43,063 nucleotides of DNA from Mesorhizobium sp. M7A.F.Ca.US.006.01.1.1 (lineage in GTDB: Bacteria; Pseudomonadota; Alphaproteobacteria; Rhizobiales; Rhizobiaceae). Location: NCBI RefSeq assembly GCF_003997935.1, contig NZ_RZQL01000024.1, positions 1 to 43,063 of the forward strand. The letters run 5' to 3'. This document shows positions 23,954 through 33,454 of the stretch, one piece after another. How positions within the stretch are numbered: the first letter of the stretch is position 1; each line of letters opens with the position of its first letter. The position numbers and the translations under genes are program-made. The notes beneath the pieces were generated by a model. It searched no databases, had not been told where the DNA came from, and saw nothing but the letters and a program-made list of their open reading frames with translations.

Positions 23954-26842
23954 TTGACGAATTTCCTGCGAAACGGGTCGCTGTTCGCCTTTGTCCTCGC
24001 GACACTCCTGACGCTGTGGGCGGCATCGTCGGCCTTCGCCGTCGAGCCGATCAAGATCGCCCGCGACGACGTCGCGCTCGACCTTTCCGGCGCCGTCGAG
24101 ATCTACCGCAACCAGGGCGAGAATTTCCAGGTGTCGACCGCGCCGGGTCCGGACGGCATCGTGCGGCGCATCGAGGTCGAGGCCAATGATGCCCGTTCGA
24201 CCGGCGACTGGGCTGTTTTCGCGCTCGCCAACACCACCGACCAGCAGCTCGACCGGCTGATCGTCGCACCGCATTTCCGCCTGGTGAATTCCGGCATCTT
24301 CTGGCCGGATCTCGGCTCGACCCGCATCGCCGCCATCACGCCCAGCGAGGGCTTCGCGCTCGACCGCCAGACCAGCCCCGATGCCGACGTTTTCCGGGTG
24401 ACGTTGAACCCCGGCACGGTGATCACCTTCATCGCCGAACTGGCCTCGCCGAAGCTGCCGCAGGTCTACCTCTGGGATCCCGAATCCTACAAGGACTCGG
24501 TCAATTCCTACACGCTGTTTCGCGGTATCGTCATCGGTATCGCCGGCCTGCTGGCGCTGTTCCTGACCATTCTTTTCGTGGTCAAGGGAACTTCGATGTT
24601 CCCGGCGACGGCGGCGCTTGCCTGGGCGGTGCTGGCCTATATCTGCGTCGATTTCGGCTTCCTCAACAAGATCATCGAGATATCGCCCGGCAACGAGCAG
24701 ATGTGGCGGGCGGGAACGGAGGTGGCGCTGGCGGGAACCTTCGTGGTGTTCCTGTTCGCCTATCTCAATCTCAACCGATGGCACGGCCATTTCAGTTACG
24801 GCGCACTGGTCTGGATCCTCGGGCTGGTGCTGATCGCCGGCGTCGCCATCATCGATCCAGCGATCGCCGCCGGCATCGCAAGGCTGTCCTTCGCCGCCAC
24901 CGCACTGACCGGGCTTGGCCTGATCATCTTCCTCGGCATACGCGGCTACGACCGTGCCATCATGCTGGTGCCCAGTTGGGTCATGGTGCTGTTGTGGCTA
25001 TGCGGATCGTGGATGGCGATCACCGGCATGCTCGACAACGACATCGCCCAGCCGGCGCTCGGCGGCGGGCTGATCCTGATCATCCTTCTGATCGGCTTCA
25101 CAGTGATGCAGCACGCCTTTGCCGGCGGCGCCCTGCACCAGGGCCTGTTCTCCGACCTCGAGCGCCAGGCGCTGGCGGTGGCCGGATCGGGCGACACGGT
25201 CTGGGATTGGGACGTGCTGCGCGACCGCGTCGTCACCAAGCCCGATGTCAGCATCCAGCTCGGCCTGGCGCCCAACAGCCTTGGCGGCGCGGCCCGCAAC
25301 TGGCTGCCGGTGCTGCATGCCGACGACCGCGACACGTTCCGCACGACGCTCGACGTCGTGCTCGAACACCGGCGCGGCCGGGTATCGCAGAATTTCCGCC
25401 TGCGCGGCGCTGACGGGCACTATCACTGGTTTTCCCTGCGCGCGCGCCCGGTCATCGGATCGGACGGCGAGGTCATTCGCTGCGTCGGTACCATGGTCGA
25501 CGTGACCGAGCAGAAAAAGTCCGAGGAAAGGCTGCTGCACGACGCCGTGCACGACAATCTGACCGGCCTGCCGAACCGCGAACTGCTGATGAATCGGCTG
25601 GAAGCGATCATCTCGATCGCGCGTACCGAAGAGAAGGTGCGCCCGACCGTCTTCGTCATCGACATCGACCGTTTCAAGCAGGTCAATGACGGGCTCGGCA
25701 TCTCGGCCGGCGACACCATCCTGTTGACCATCGCGCGTCGCCTGCACCGGCTGCTCAAGCCGAAGGATTCGCTGTCGCGCTTTGCCGGCGACCAGTTCGC
25801 GCTGATGCTGCTTTCCGAACAGGACCCGGCCCGCATCGCCGCGGTGGCTGATGCCATCAAGCATGCCATCAACAATCCGATCACCTTCGCCAAGCGCGAG
25901 ATCGTGTTGACGGCCTCGATCGGACTGATCACCTGGAACTCGCCGCAGATGTCGGCCGAGGACATGGTCAAGGATGCCGAGCTTGCCATGCACCAGGCCA
26001 AGCGCTTCGGCGGCGACAGGATCGAGCCGTTCCGCCCGGCTTTCCGCACTGTCGGCACCGACAGGCTGCAGTTCGAATCCGACCTGCGCCGCGCCATCGA
26101 GCGGCGCGAATTCACGCTTGCCTACCAGCCGATCGTGCGGCTCGAGGACGGCAGCGTCGCCGGCTTCGAGGCGCTGCTGCGCTGGGACCACCCGCGCCGC
26201 GGCATGATCCCGCCGGCGGATTTCATCCCGGTCGCCGAAAGCTGCGGGCTGATCGTGCAGCTCGGCCTGTTTGCCATGCAGCAGGCGGCGGAAGACCTCG
26301 CCAGCTGGCAAAAGCAGATCGGTGACGCGCCGCTGTCGGTCTCGGTCAATTTGTCCAGCCGCCAGTTGATCCGCCGCGACCTGGTCAGCGACGTCCGCTC
26401 GGTCATCGCTCGGGCCAATCTGAAGCCACGCTGCTTCCGGCTTGAGCTCACCGAATCGCTCGTCATGGACAATCCCGAGCAGACCGCCCACGTGCTGACC
26501 AAGCTGAAGCAGCTCGGCATCGGCCTGTCGCTGGACGATTTCGGCACCGGCTATTCCTCACTGGCCTATCTGACGCGGTTCCCCTTCGACACGATCAAGA
26601 TCGACAAGAGCTTCGTCGACGACAACACGCCGAAGCGCGCGGTGCTGCTGAAATCGATGGTCAACATGGCGCATGAACTTGGCCTGTCCGTCGTCGCCGA
26701 GGGCATTTCGGACGAGAGCGACGCGCTTGAACTGCGCCAGATGGGCTGCGAATATGTGCAGAGCTTCATGTTCGGCGCGCCAATGCCGGGCGACCAGGTG
26801 CTGAAGGCGCTGAAAGAGCAGTATCCGCTGACGCAAGCGTAA
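23954..26842 (+). CDS. Membrane PAS-GGDEF-EAL cyclic-di-GMP signalling protein with degenerate GGDEF
   Basis: A 962-residue sensor. A signal peptide (residues 1-29, cleavage near AFAVEP) and a periplasmic domain to about 185 are followed by some seven membrane helices (190-400), a 7TMR-DISM-like layout. A PAS domain follows (about 405-525), then GGDEF (535-690) and EAL (705-955). The GGDEF signature near residues 611-615 reads AGDQF, so cyclase activity is probably lost. EAL looks complete: EALLRW, VNLSSRQL, LELTES, DDFGTGYSS, IKIDKSF, VAEG and YVQSFMFG. It is therefore predicted to be a c-di-GMP phosphodiesterase. The start is TTG 23954 with AAGGA eight bases upstream. Confidence 0.9.
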   Translation: MTNFLRNGSLFAFVLATLLTLWAASSAFAVEPIKIARDDVALDLSGAVEIYRNQGENFQVSTAPGPDGIVRRIEVEANDARSTGDWAVFALANTTDQQLDRLIVAPHFRLVNSGIFWPDLGSTRIAAITPSEGFALDRQTSPDADVFRVTLNPGTVITFIAELASPKLPQVYLWDPESYKDSVNSYTLFRGIVIGIAGLLALFLTILFVVKGTSMFPATAALAWAVLAYICVDFGFLNKIIEISPGNEQMWRAGTEVALAGTFVVFLFAYLNLNRWHGHFSYGALVWILGLVLIAGVAIIDPAIAAGIARLSFAATALTGLGLIIFLGIRGYDRAIMLVPSWVMVLLWLCGSWMAITGMLDNDIAQPALGGGLILIILLIGFTVMQHAFAGGALHQGLFSDLERQALAVAGSGDTVWDWDVLRDRVVTKPDVSIQLGLAPNSLGGAARNWLPVLHADDRDTFRTTLDVVLEHRRGRVSQNFRLRGADGHYHWFSLRARPVIGSDGEVIRCVGTMVDVTEQKKSEERLLHDAVHDNLTGLPNRELLMNRLEAIISIARTEEKVRPTVFVIDIDRFKQVNDGLGISAGDTILLTIARRLHRLLKPKDSLSRFAGDQFALMLLSEQDPARIAAVADAIKHAINNPITFAKREIVLTASIGLITWNSPQMSAEDMVKDAELAMHQAKRFGGDRIEPFRPAFRTVGTDRLQFESDLRRAIERREFTLAYQPIVRLEDGSVAGFEALLRWDHPRRGMIPPADFIPVAESCGLIVQLGLFAMQQAAEDLASWQKQIGDAPLSVSVNLSSRQLIRRDLVSDVRSVIARANLKPRCFRLELTESLVMDNPEQTAHVLTKLKQLGIGLSLDDFGTGYSSLAYLTRFPFDTIKIDKSFVDDNTPKRAVLLKSMVNMAHELGLSVVAEGISDESDALELRQMGCEYVQSFMFGAPMPGDQVLKALKEQYPLTQA

Positions 26843-26847
26843 GCGGC

Positions 26848-27540
26848 TCAGGCGTGTCCGGCCGCGAGGCTGAGATGCGCGAGGTCGATGCCGATCGAGG
26901 CGAGAATCCGGTCGTATTTGCGTTCGATGTCGGTGTCGAACAGAAGCTCGGCATTGGCCGGACAGGTCAGCCAGCCATTTTCGGCGATCTCGGTCTCCAA
27001 CTGGCCGGCGCCCCAGCCGGAATAGCCGAGCGCCATCAGCGCGTGACGAGGCCCGCGGCCTGACGATATGGCGCGCAATATGTCGACGGTTGCGGTCAGG
27101 CAGATGTCGTCGGAAACGGTCAGCGACGATTCCACCCGGTAGTCGCCCGAATGCAGCACGAAGCCGCGGCTGCGGTCCACGGGGCCACCATTGCGCACGA
27201 CGAAATCGCGGGCCTGCGCCGGCAAGCGGATTGCCTCCTGCTCGTTCATGATGCCCAGCTGCACGAGCAGGTCCGGAAACAGCATCTGCTGCGTCTGGTT
27301 GATGATCAGGCCCATGGCGCCTTCATCGGAGTGTGCGCAGACATAGATGACAGAGCGCGTGAAACGGTCGTCCTTCATGCCGGGCATGGCAATCAGGAAC
27401 TGATCGTCGAGAAAGCCGCGGCTGGCGACCGTCTTCTTGTGGCGCAACAAGTCCATGAAGGGAGCGTAACGCGTTTCCAAAGCGCCGAAAAGATGCGCCG
27501 TGCTGGATTCGACCAAAGCCTGTGGCGCCGGCTCGAACAT
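26848..27540 (-). CDS. YqgE/AlgH family protein (DUF179)
   Basis: A 230-residue protein with the DUF179 pattern: [40 protein letters not shown], then [20 protein letters not shown] and a final [20 protein letters not shown]. The function is not established; a link to alginate regulation gave the AlgH name. ATG 27540 has a good GGGAGAAG site. About 30 residues precede the usual start region ([15 protein letters not shown]), so a shorter start at 27456 is possible. Confidence 0.9.
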   Translation of the reverse strand: MFEPAPQALVESSTAHLFGALETRYAPFMDLLRHKKTVASRGFLDDQFLIAMPGMKDDRFTRSVIYVCAHSDEGAMGLIINQTQQMLFPDLLVQLGIMNEQEAIRLPAQARDFVVRNGGPVDRSRGFVLHSGDYRVESSLTVSDDICLTATVDILRAISSGRGPRHALMALGYSGWGAGQLETEIAENGWLTCPANAELLFDTDIERKYDRILASIGIDLAHLSLAAGHA

Positions 27541-27626
27541 TCTTCTCCCTCGAAGTCACGCAAATATGATACCGGCAAGGCCATGAAATCATTGCGCGGC
27601 CACGAACGGACGATCAAATCACCGCC

Positions 27627-28433
27627 ATGCAAAGCTTGAAAATCCTGCTGCTCGGCGCTGCCATCGGATCGGCAACCGCTCTTCCTGCCGCCGCCTCTTC
27701 GTCGGCGTGGTACAACAGCGAAGGCGGCAAGGTCCGGCTGGTGACATCAGGCAAAGCCGACGATGCCGGCCGCATACAGGGCGTTCTCGACATTGCGCTC
27801 AAGCCCGGCTGGAAGACATATTGGCGCGATCCGGGTGACGCGGGCGTGCCGCCGCAACTCGACATTTCAGCCAGCACCAACATCGCCGACGCCGCTCTGT
27901 CGTTTCCGGCGCCGCAGCGCCATGACGACGGCTATGGCAAATGGGCAGGCTACAACTATCCGGTTTCTCTGCCGGTGACGTTCACGCTGGCGACGCCAAA
28001 CCAGCCGGCGGTGATCGATGCCGACATCTTTCTCGGCATCTGCGAAACGATCTGCATTCCGGTGCAGACGCGGCTGACCGTCGACCCCGCCTCCGATCCG
28101 GACAATGCCGAGGACGCGGCGCTGGTAAAGGCGAGTTTTACGGCACTGCCTGCGCCCGCGAGGTCCGATTTCGGCATCAATGTGCTGCCGGGCGACCACG
28201 AGACACTGATCGTCGAGGCGAGCTTTCCCGGCGATCCGGCGGCGGCGGATTTCTTCGTTGCCGGCGAGCGGGACTACATGTTCGGCACCCCGGCCCGCAG
28301 CGAAAAGGACGGCAAGCTGATTTTCACCGTGCCGATCCTCGATCGCCCGTCGACAACGCCGACCGATGGCGGACTTCACTATACGCTGACGAGTGCGGCG
28401 GGCGCGGTCGAAGGGGTTCTGCCTTTCCCTTGA
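27627..28433 (+). CDS. Exported DsbD N-terminal-domain-like protein
   Basis: A 268-residue protein with a signal peptide (LKILLLGAAIGSATALPAAASS) and the alpha/beta domain seen at the N-terminus of DsbD/ScsB reductases. The pattern IALKPGWKTYWRDPGDAGVPPQLDIS is typical, and a cysteine pair lies in LGICETICIPVQ. The membrane and C-terminal thioredoxin parts of DsbD are absent, and no such gene adjoins. It may receive electrons from a separate membrane partner. It is followed by a peroxiredoxin gene, which suggests an envelope-redox or oxidative-stress role. Confidence 0.82.
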   Translation: MQSLKILLLGAAIGSATALPAAASSSAWYNSEGGKVRLVTSGKADDAGRIQGVLDIALKPGWKTYWRDPGDAGVPPQLDISASTNIADAALSFPAPQRHDDGYGKWAGYNYPVSLPVTFTLATPNQPAVIDADIFLGICETICIPVQTRLTVDPASDPDNAEDAALVKASFTALPAPARSDFGINVLPGDHETLIVEASFPGDPAAADFFVAGERDYMFGTPARSEKDGKLIFTVPILDRPSTTPTDGGLHYTLTSAAGAVEGVLPFP

Positions 28434-28518
28434 TCCAGCCCATCCCAACGGTTGCAGGAAGCCATTGAGTTCGCTACGCAAAGACACGTCCTTCCCGATT
28501 TTCCCAAGCGAGGAATCC

Positions 28519-29001
28519 ATGACCATTTCCGTTGGCGACAAGCTGCCTGAGGTGACCTTCAAGACGATGACAGACGACGGCGCCAAGCCGATCACCGGGA
28601 CCGAGATTTTCTCGGGCAAGAAGGTCGTTCTGTTTGGGGTTCCCGGCGCCTTCACACCGACCTGCAGCAACAACCACTTGCCCGGCTATCTCGAGAACCA
28701 TGACGCCATCCTGGCGCGCGGCGTCGACACTATCGCCGTCGTTTCGGTCAATGACGTCCATGTCATGGGCGCCTGGGCGCGCTTCACCAGCGGCGAGGGC
28801 AAGATCCTGTTCCTCGCCGACGGCAGTGGCGATTTCGCCAAGGCGGTGGGCCTCGACAATGACCTTTCTGCCGCCGGCATGGGGCTGCGTTCGAAGCGGT
28901 TTTCGATGATCGTCGACGACGGCAAGGTCACCGCGCTCAATGTCGAGACCAAGCCCGGTGTCGACGAGTCCGGCGCGGCTCATATTCTGGGACAGCTCTG
29001 A
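28519..29001 (+). CDS. Peroxiredoxin, Prx5/AhpC-TSA family, 1-Cys type
   Basis: A 160-residue peroxidase. The peroxidatic cysteine is Cys49 in VPGAFTPTCSNNHLPGY. No other cysteine is present, so a resolving thiol must come from another molecule such as glutathione or glutaredoxin. The conserved arginine and tail RSKRFSMIVDDGKV match the Prx5 group. ATG 28519 has AGGA seven bases upstream, which decides it over the long open frame upstream. It probably shares a transcript with the DsbD-like gene 85 bases before it. Confidence 0.93.
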   Translation: MTISVGDKLPEVTFKTMTDDGAKPITGTEIFSGKKVVLFGVPGAFTPTCSNNHLPGYLENHDAILARGVDTIAVVSVNDVHVMGAWARFTSGEGKILFLADGSGDFAKAVGLDNDLSAAGMGLRSKRFSMIVDDGKVTALNVETKPGVDESGAAHILGQL

Positions 29002-29080
29002 ACTTCAGCGTGGCGTCGGGCGGGGACAGCAACGGCGATGGCGCTTGCAGTTCATGGCTTGCTTTGGGGGGATCCTGGCG

Positions 29081-29557
29081 ATGTTTGACATCTTCTGGCG
29101 CGCTATCGCGATCGGTATCGGCGCCACCGTGCTGATGGATCTCTGGGCCATTTTCCTGCACAAGGCGTTCGGCCAGCCACGGCCGAACTGGGGGCCGGTC
29201 GGTCGCTGGGTCTGGCATCTCCGTGACAAGGTCTTCCACGACGATATCGGCGATGCCGCACCGTACGCGCATGAAAAGGCGCTGGGTTGGGCCTTTCACT
29301 ATTTTGTCGGCATCGTCTACGGCATCATCTTGGTGGTGCTGGCCGGAGCGGGCTGGCTTGCCGCGCCGACGTTTCTGCCGGCCTTCATCCTTGGCATCGT
29401 CACCGTCGGCGCCGGCTGGTTCCTCCTGGCACCCGGCATGGGCGCCGGTTGGGCCGCATCGAAGCGGCCCAACCCGATGCAGATCCGTGCGCTGAACCTG
29501 GTGTCGCATACGGTGTTCGCACTCGGGCTTTGGGGCACGGCGCTGCTGATCCGATAA
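29081..29557 (+). CDS. DUF2938 family membrane protein
   Basis: A 158-residue protein with four membrane helices: IFWRAIAIGIGATVLMDLWAI, HYFVGIVYGIILVVLAG, AFILGIVTVGAGWFLLAPGMG, and SHTVFALGLWGTALLI. The GATVLMDLW start, GPVGRWV loop and HEKALGW motif match DUF2938. The function is unknown. GGGGGGA lies ten bases before ATG 29081, so an upstream ATG at 29054 is less likely. Confidence 0.82.
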   Translation: MFDIFWRAIAIGIGATVLMDLWAIFLHKAFGQPRPNWGPVGRWVWHLRDKVFHDDIGDAAPYAHEKALGWAFHYFVGIVYGIILVVLAGAGWLAAPTFLPAFILGIVTVGAGWFLLAPGMGAGWAASKRPNPMQIRALNLVSHTVFALGLWGTALLIR

Positions 29558-29561
29558 CGGT

Positions 29562-29696
29562 CTACAACTGCGCTGGCCAGTCGATCGGCAGCCAGCCGTA
29601 GACAACGCGATGCGCGCCGATATCGTAGTAGTTGCCGCCGCCCGCCGGCTGATCCGCTTCTTCGTATCTGAGAGCCGCGCCGCGCCGGAAATTCAA
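29562..29696 (-). CDS. Possible 44-residue protein translationally coupled to rnhA
   Basis: A short frame starts at TTG 29696-29694, which overlaps the rnhA stop as TTGA, and ends at TAG 29562. It reads protein-like: [15 protein letters not shown], then [15 protein letters not shown] and a Trp-rich LPIDWPAQL end. The frame continues open upstream inside rnhA without an ATG. I recognise no family. It may be a real coupled small gene or simply open DNA; comparative data would decide. Confidence 0.35.
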   Translation of the reverse strand: MNFRRGAALRYEEADQPAGGGNYYDIGAHRVVYGWLPIDWPAQL

Positions 29697-30223
29697 TAGC
29701 TCTGGGTGGAGCGCCGCACTTTCGCGATTCCAGGTTGTTTGGCCGGCGCAGCAGGCTTTGGCGCTGCTGCAGGATTGAACGGGCCTTTCTTGAACGGTGC
29801 CATGCCTTGGCGCGCAAGCTCGTCGGCGCGCTCGTTCTCGACATGGCCGTCATGGCCCCTGACCCAGTTCCAGGTGACCTTGTGGCGCTTGTTGGCCTCG
29901 TCGAGCGCCTGCCAGAGTTCACCGTTCTTCACAGGCTTCTTGTCGGCGGTCTTCCAGCCGTTCTTCTTCCAGCCGTGGATCCACTTGGAAATACCGTCCA
30001 TGACATATTTGCTGTCGGTGTGAAGGTCGACCGTGCAAGGTTCCTTCAGCGCGTTCAGCGCCGAAATGGCGGCCAACAGTTCCATGCGGTTGTTGGTCGT
30101 CTCGGCCTCACCGCCGGAAAGCTCCTTGGTGGTGCCGTTGAAGCGCAGGATCGCGCCCCAGCCGCCAGGGCCGGGATTGCCCGAACAGGCGCCGTCGGTG
30201 AAGATCTCAACCTGTTTGCTCAT
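29693..30223 (-). CDS. rnhA: Ribonuclease HI
   Basis: A 176-residue RNase HI that cleaves the RNA strand of RNA-DNA hybrids. The catalytic acids are visible: Asp10 in [17 protein letters not shown], Glu in [11 protein letters not shown], Asp in LHTDSKYV, and the late His/Asp in [17 protein letters not shown]. The tail after [15 protein letters not shown] is an Ala/Pro linker beyond the usual domain. Start MSKQVEI at 30223 is preferred over the upstream methionine at 30241, which would overlap thrB. It is four bases downstream of the thrB stop. Confidence 0.95.
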   Translation of the reverse strand: MSKQVEIFTDGACSGNPGPGGWGAILRFNGTTKELSGGEAETTNNRMELLAAISALNALKEPCTVDLHTDSKYVMDGISKWIHGWKKNGWKTADKKPVKNGELWQALDEANKRHKVTWNWVRGHDGHVENERADELARQGMAPFKKGPFNPAAAPKPAAPAKQPGIAKVRRSTQSY

Positions 30224-30227
30224 GATA

Positions 30228-31190
30228 TCAGGCCAATCCATATTCCGAAGGAGATTTGATCGCCCGGTGGAACCGCATCCTTCTGATGTATTCCGTCGGG
30301 TCGCGTTTCATCACCAGCCCGCCGTCGGGAACGGTCAGCCAGTCGTACAGCCGGGTCAGCATGAAGCGCAACGCCGAGCCGCGCGCCAGCATCGGCAGCG
30401 CAGCCTTCTCCTGGCCGCTCAGTGGCCGGAGGCTCTGGTAGCCGGCTAGCAGCGCCTTGCCCTTGGTGAGGTTGAAGGAAAAATCCTTCTCGAAGCACCA
30501 GGCGTTGAGACAGGTGGCGACATCGTAGGCGTAGAGGTCGTCGCAGGCGAAATAGAAATCGATCAGGCCGGAGAGCTTTTCACCGAGGAAGAAGACGTTG
30601 TCGGGAAAAAGATCGGCGTGGATGATGCCTTTGGGAAGGTCCTTCGGCCAGTTGCGCTCGAAATCGGCAAAGTCGGCATCGACCTCGGCGGCCAGACCCG
30701 GCTCGACCTCGTCTGCGCGATCGCGCGCTGCATCCCAGAGCTTGCGCCAGCCGTCGATGGCCAGGGCATTCGGACGCGTCATCGAAAAATCGGCGCCGGC
30801 CAGATGCAACTGCGCCAACGCCTTGCCGACCTCGGCACAATGCGTCGCCGTTGGCCGCCGCAACGAAAGCCCTTCCAGGAAGGTGATGATGACCGCCGGC
30901 CGGCCGGCGAGCGTGCCGATGACGCTGCCGTCATGCGCGGTGACCGGCAGCGGGCAGGACACGCCCTTGTTGGCGAGATGGCCCATCAGCCCTAGGAAAA
31001 ACGGCAGATCCGCCTTCTCGACGCGCTTCTCATAGAGCGTCAGGATGTAGGAGCCGCTCGAGGTGTGCAGCAGGAAATTCGAGTTCTCGGTGCCTTCGGC
31101 GATGCCCTTGTAGGACAGGAGATCGCCGACCGGATAGTGCTTCAGGAATGCGCCGAGTTCGCCTTCCGCAACGTCGGTGTAGACCGCCAT
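30228..31190 (-). CDS. thrB: Homoserine kinase (ThrB2-type, APH-like fold)
   Basis: A 320-residue kinase of the aminoglycoside-phosphotransferase fold, the homoserine kinase form common in alphaproteobacteria. It starts [22 protein letters not shown] and has the glycine-rich [15 protein letters not shown]. The Brenner-type catalytic motif is [13 protein letters not shown], and the metal-binding aspartate lies in [15 protein letters not shown]. It makes O-phosphohomoserine for ThrC. ATG 31190 is five bases after the ispH stop, so ispH-thrB-rnhA form one transcript. Confidence 0.95.
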   Translation of the reverse strand: MAVYTDVAEGELGAFLKHYPVGDLLSYKGIAEGTENSNFLLHTSSGSYILTLYEKRVEKADLPFFLGLMGHLANKGVSCPLPVTAHDGSVIGTLAGRPAVIITFLEGLSLRRPTATHCAEVGKALAQLHLAGADFSMTRPNALAIDGWRKLWDAARDRADEVEPGLAAEVDADFADFERNWPKDLPKGIIHADLFPDNVFFLGEKLSGLIDFYFACDDLYAYDVATCLNAWCFEKDFSFNLTKGKALLAGYQSLRPLSGQEKAALPMLARGSALRFMLTRLYDWLTVPDGGLVMKRDPTEYIRRMRFHRAIKSPSEYGLA

Positions 31191-31195
31191 GTGCC

Positions 31196-32206
31196 TTACG
31201 CGGCTCCATTGACGAAGGCCATGTCGGCCCGCGTCAGTTCGACATCGCGCAATACCCGCATGACCGGAAAATCCTCCGTTTCCGTGGCCGTGATGGCCAG
31301 GTCGATCGTGACATCGAAGCGTTGCCGGAACGCGTCGATGATCTCGTCGACGATGATTTCGGGCGCCGACGCGCCGGCCGACAGGCCGAGCGTCGAGATG
31401 TTGCCGATGTCGTTCCACGGAATCTCGGCGGCGCGCTGCACGAGAAGCGACATGGTGGCGCCGGCACGTTCCGCCACCTCGACAAGACGTCGCGAATTGG
31501 AGGAATTCGGCGCGCCGACGATCAGATAGAGATCGGCGCCCGGCGCGGTGTCCTTGACGGCTTCCTGGCGGTTGGTGGTGGCATAGCAGATCGATTCCGC
31601 CGCCGGCGCCTGCATGGCTGGAAAGCGATCCTGCAAGGCGCGGATGATGCCGGCGGTGTCCTCGACCGACAAAGTGGTCTGGGTAACGAAGCCGAGTGCC
31701 TGCGAATCGGCGGGCGCGAGCTTTGCGGCATCGGCTTCGGTCTCGATCAGCGTCACTGCGCCGTCCGGCAGCTGGCCCATGGTGCCGATCACCTCGGGAT
31801 GTCCGGCATGACCGATCAAGAGCACATGGCGGCCGAGCCGCTGATGGCGCATCGCCTGCTTGTGGACCTTCGACACCAGCGGGCAGGTGGCATCGAGATA
31901 GAAGAGATTGCGCGCCTTCGCATCCGCCGGCACCGATTTCGGCACGCCATGCGCCGAAAACACGACGGGCGACTGCCGATGTTCGACCGGGATCTCGGAG
32001 AGTTCCTCGATGAAGACGGCGCCAAGGCTTTGCAGCCCCTCGACGACGTAGCGGTTGTGCACGATCTCATGGCGGACATAGACCGGCGCGCCATATTTCT
32101 TCAGCGCCAGCACGACGATCTGGATGGCACGGTCGACACCGGCGCAAAAACCGCGCGGCTGGCAGAGCCGGATCGTAAGAGGTGGTTTGGTGGTTGTCTG
32201 AAGCAT
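31196..32206 (-). CDS. ispH: 4-hydroxy-3-methylbut-2-enyl diphosphate reductase
   Basis: A 336-residue [4Fe-4S] enzyme catalysing the last step of the MEP isoprenoid pathway. The three cluster cysteines are Cys21 ([12 protein letters not shown]), Cys108 ([12 protein letters not shown]) and Cys207 ([11 protein letters not shown]). Other conserved parts are [14 protein letters not shown] and [15 protein letters not shown]. It lies 88 bases downstream of the SURF1 gene and directly upstream of thrB. Confidence 0.97.
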   Translation of the reverse strand: MLQTTTKPPLTIRLCQPRGFCAGVDRAIQIVVLALKKYGAPVYVRHEIVHNRYVVEGLQSLGAVFIEELSEIPVEHRQSPVVFSAHGVPKSVPADAKARNLFYLDATCPLVSKVHKQAMRHQRLGRHVLLIGHAGHPEVIGTMGQLPDGAVTLIETEADAAKLAPADSQALGFVTQTTLSVEDTAGIIRALQDRFPAMQAPAAESICYATTNRQEAVKDTAPGADLYLIVGAPNSSNSRRLVEVAERAGATMSLLVQRAAEIPWNDIGNISTLGLSAGASAPEIIVDEIIDAFRQRFDVTIDLAITATETEDFPVMRVLRDVELTRADMAFVNGAA

Positions 32207-32294
32207 TAAATCCGGGCCGGTTGATCAAAGCCGAAATGAGGTGCGCACCCCTGCCCTGTCAAGGGCATCGGTAGAAAGGGGGCGTCGCTCGCGT

Positions 32295-33050
32295 TCATTC
32301 CTCTTTCGCGGGGCGGCGGAGCCGCAGGATGAGCACGGCGGCGAGCGCTGCGGCAAGCCCGTACCAGGTGACAGCATATTGCAGATGGCTGTTCGGCAGG
32401 TCGATGATGGTGACGCCGCCAACCGGCAATCCGCCTGGATTTGGCGTCTTGTCTGCGTCGATGAAGATCGGCACCAGCGTGAACCCAGCCGGCAGGCCCG
32501 CGCTCGCCGCCATGACGTCGCGGTCCTTCCAGTAGAAGATGTTCTTCGCCACGTCATTTTCGGGAAGCATCATCGACGGCTTCGCCGGCAGGGGGTTTCG
32601 AGCGAGCCCGGTGACCGTCACTCTGCCAGTCACCTGTCCCTTGGCGCGCTTGGCGGCGTCCTTCAGATCGTAAGGCACGAAGCCGCGATTGATCAGGACG
32701 AAGCGACCATCGTCGAGCGCCAGCGGCGTGTAGACGTTGAAGCCGGCGTCACCTTCCCAGGTCGCGTAAAAATGGCGTTCGCCTTGATGCAGGAACGTGC
32801 CGGTGACGGTGACAGGCGTATAATCGACGTCCCCGGTGGCGGCGAACTCTTTCTCGACCTCGGCCAGCGGCCGTGGCGCTGAATGGGTGCGCTGGTCGAT
32901 GGTCTGGAGAAGACCTTCCTTCCAAGACAGGCGCTGCACCTGCCAGGTGCCGAGCGCCAGCAGGATCAGGAACAGCACCAGGCCAAGGCCAAGCAGCAAT
33001 GCCGTCCTAGGCCGCGATCGGCCGTCGGCTTTAACGGATGCCTCGCTCAT
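32295..33050 (-). CDS. SURF1 family cytochrome oxidase biogenesis protein
   Basis: A 251-residue protein with the SURF1 layout: an N-terminal helix (LLLGLGLVLFLILLALGTWQVQRLSWKEGL) and a C-terminal helix (AVTWYGLAAALAAVLILRLRR) flanking a periplasmic domain. The LGTWQVQRLSWK motif and the HLQYAVTWYGLA end are diagnostic. SURF1 helps insert heme a into CoxA. ATG 33050 overlaps the upstream DUF983 stop by four bases (ATGA), so the two are translationally coupled. Confidence 0.94.
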   Translation of the reverse strand: MSEASVKADGRSRPRTALLLGLGLVLFLILLALGTWQVQRLSWKEGLLQTIDQRTHSAPRPLAEVEKEFAATGDVDYTPVTVTGTFLHQGERHFYATWEGDAGFNVYTPLALDDGRFVLINRGFVPYDLKDAAKRAKGQVTGRVTVTGLARNPLPAKPSMMLPENDVAKNIFYWKDRDVMAASAGLPAGFTLVPIFIDADKTPNPGGLPVGGVTIIDLPNSHLQYAVTWYGLAAALAAVLILRLRRPAKEE

Positions 33051-33451
33051 TCGCCGCGATCCAACCGGCCTTCGGCCGCCTTGTTGCGGTATTGCAGCGT
33101 CAGCAGCACGCCCTTGATCAGCCTCAGCGCCGCCAGGCACAGCACGACAGCCAGCGGAATCCAGACCAGCAGATGCAGCCAGAGCGGCGGGCTAAGCGTG
33201 ACTTCAACCCAGAGCGCCAGGCCGACAATGAGGAAGCCCATGATCAGGATGACGAACACCGCCGGCCCGTCGCCGGCATCGGCGTAGGAATAATCGAGGC
33301 CGCAATTGACGCAGCGCTTACCGACGGTGAGGAAGCCGGAGAACAACCGTCCCTCGCCGCAGCGCGGGCAGCGGCCATGCAGGCCGGCCGAGATTGGATC
33401 GATCGGCGGCCAGATCGCCTTGTCTTCACTCATGGAAGCGTCGTCGCTCAT
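33047..33451 (-). CDS. DUF983 family membrane protein
   Basis: A 134-residue protein with a zinc-ribbon-like N-terminus, CPRCGEGRLFSGFLTVGKRCVNCGLD, followed by two membrane helices (VFVILIMGFLIVGLALWV and WLHLLVWIPLAVVLCLAALRLI). DUF983 proteins are commonly encoded with cox assembly genes, and this one is coupled to SURF1, so a role in oxidase biogenesis or metal handling is likely but unproven. The start could be 33451 or the internal methionine at 33433; neither has a strong ribosome site. Confidence 0.88.
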   Translation of the reverse strand: MSDDASMSEDKAIWPPIDPISAGLHGRCPRCGEGRLFSGFLTVGKRCVNCGLDYSYADAGDGPAVFVILIMGFLIVGLALWVEVTLSPPLWLHLLVWIPLAVVLCLAALRLIKGVLLTLQYRNKAAEGRLDRGE

Positions 33452-33454
33452 TGC

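Noticed and set aside
22028..24790. A 920-residue minus-strand frame opposite the M16, GNAT and EAL genes.
   Set aside because: The plus-strand genes have clear catalytic motifs; the opposite frame is His/Asp/Arg-rich without any domain, a typical high-GC shadow.
28490..28505. CTTCCCGATTTTCCC just before the peroxiredoxin gene, resembling the left half of the 19-bp palindrome.
   Set aside because: The right half (CGGGAA) is missing; a nine-base match is expected by chance.
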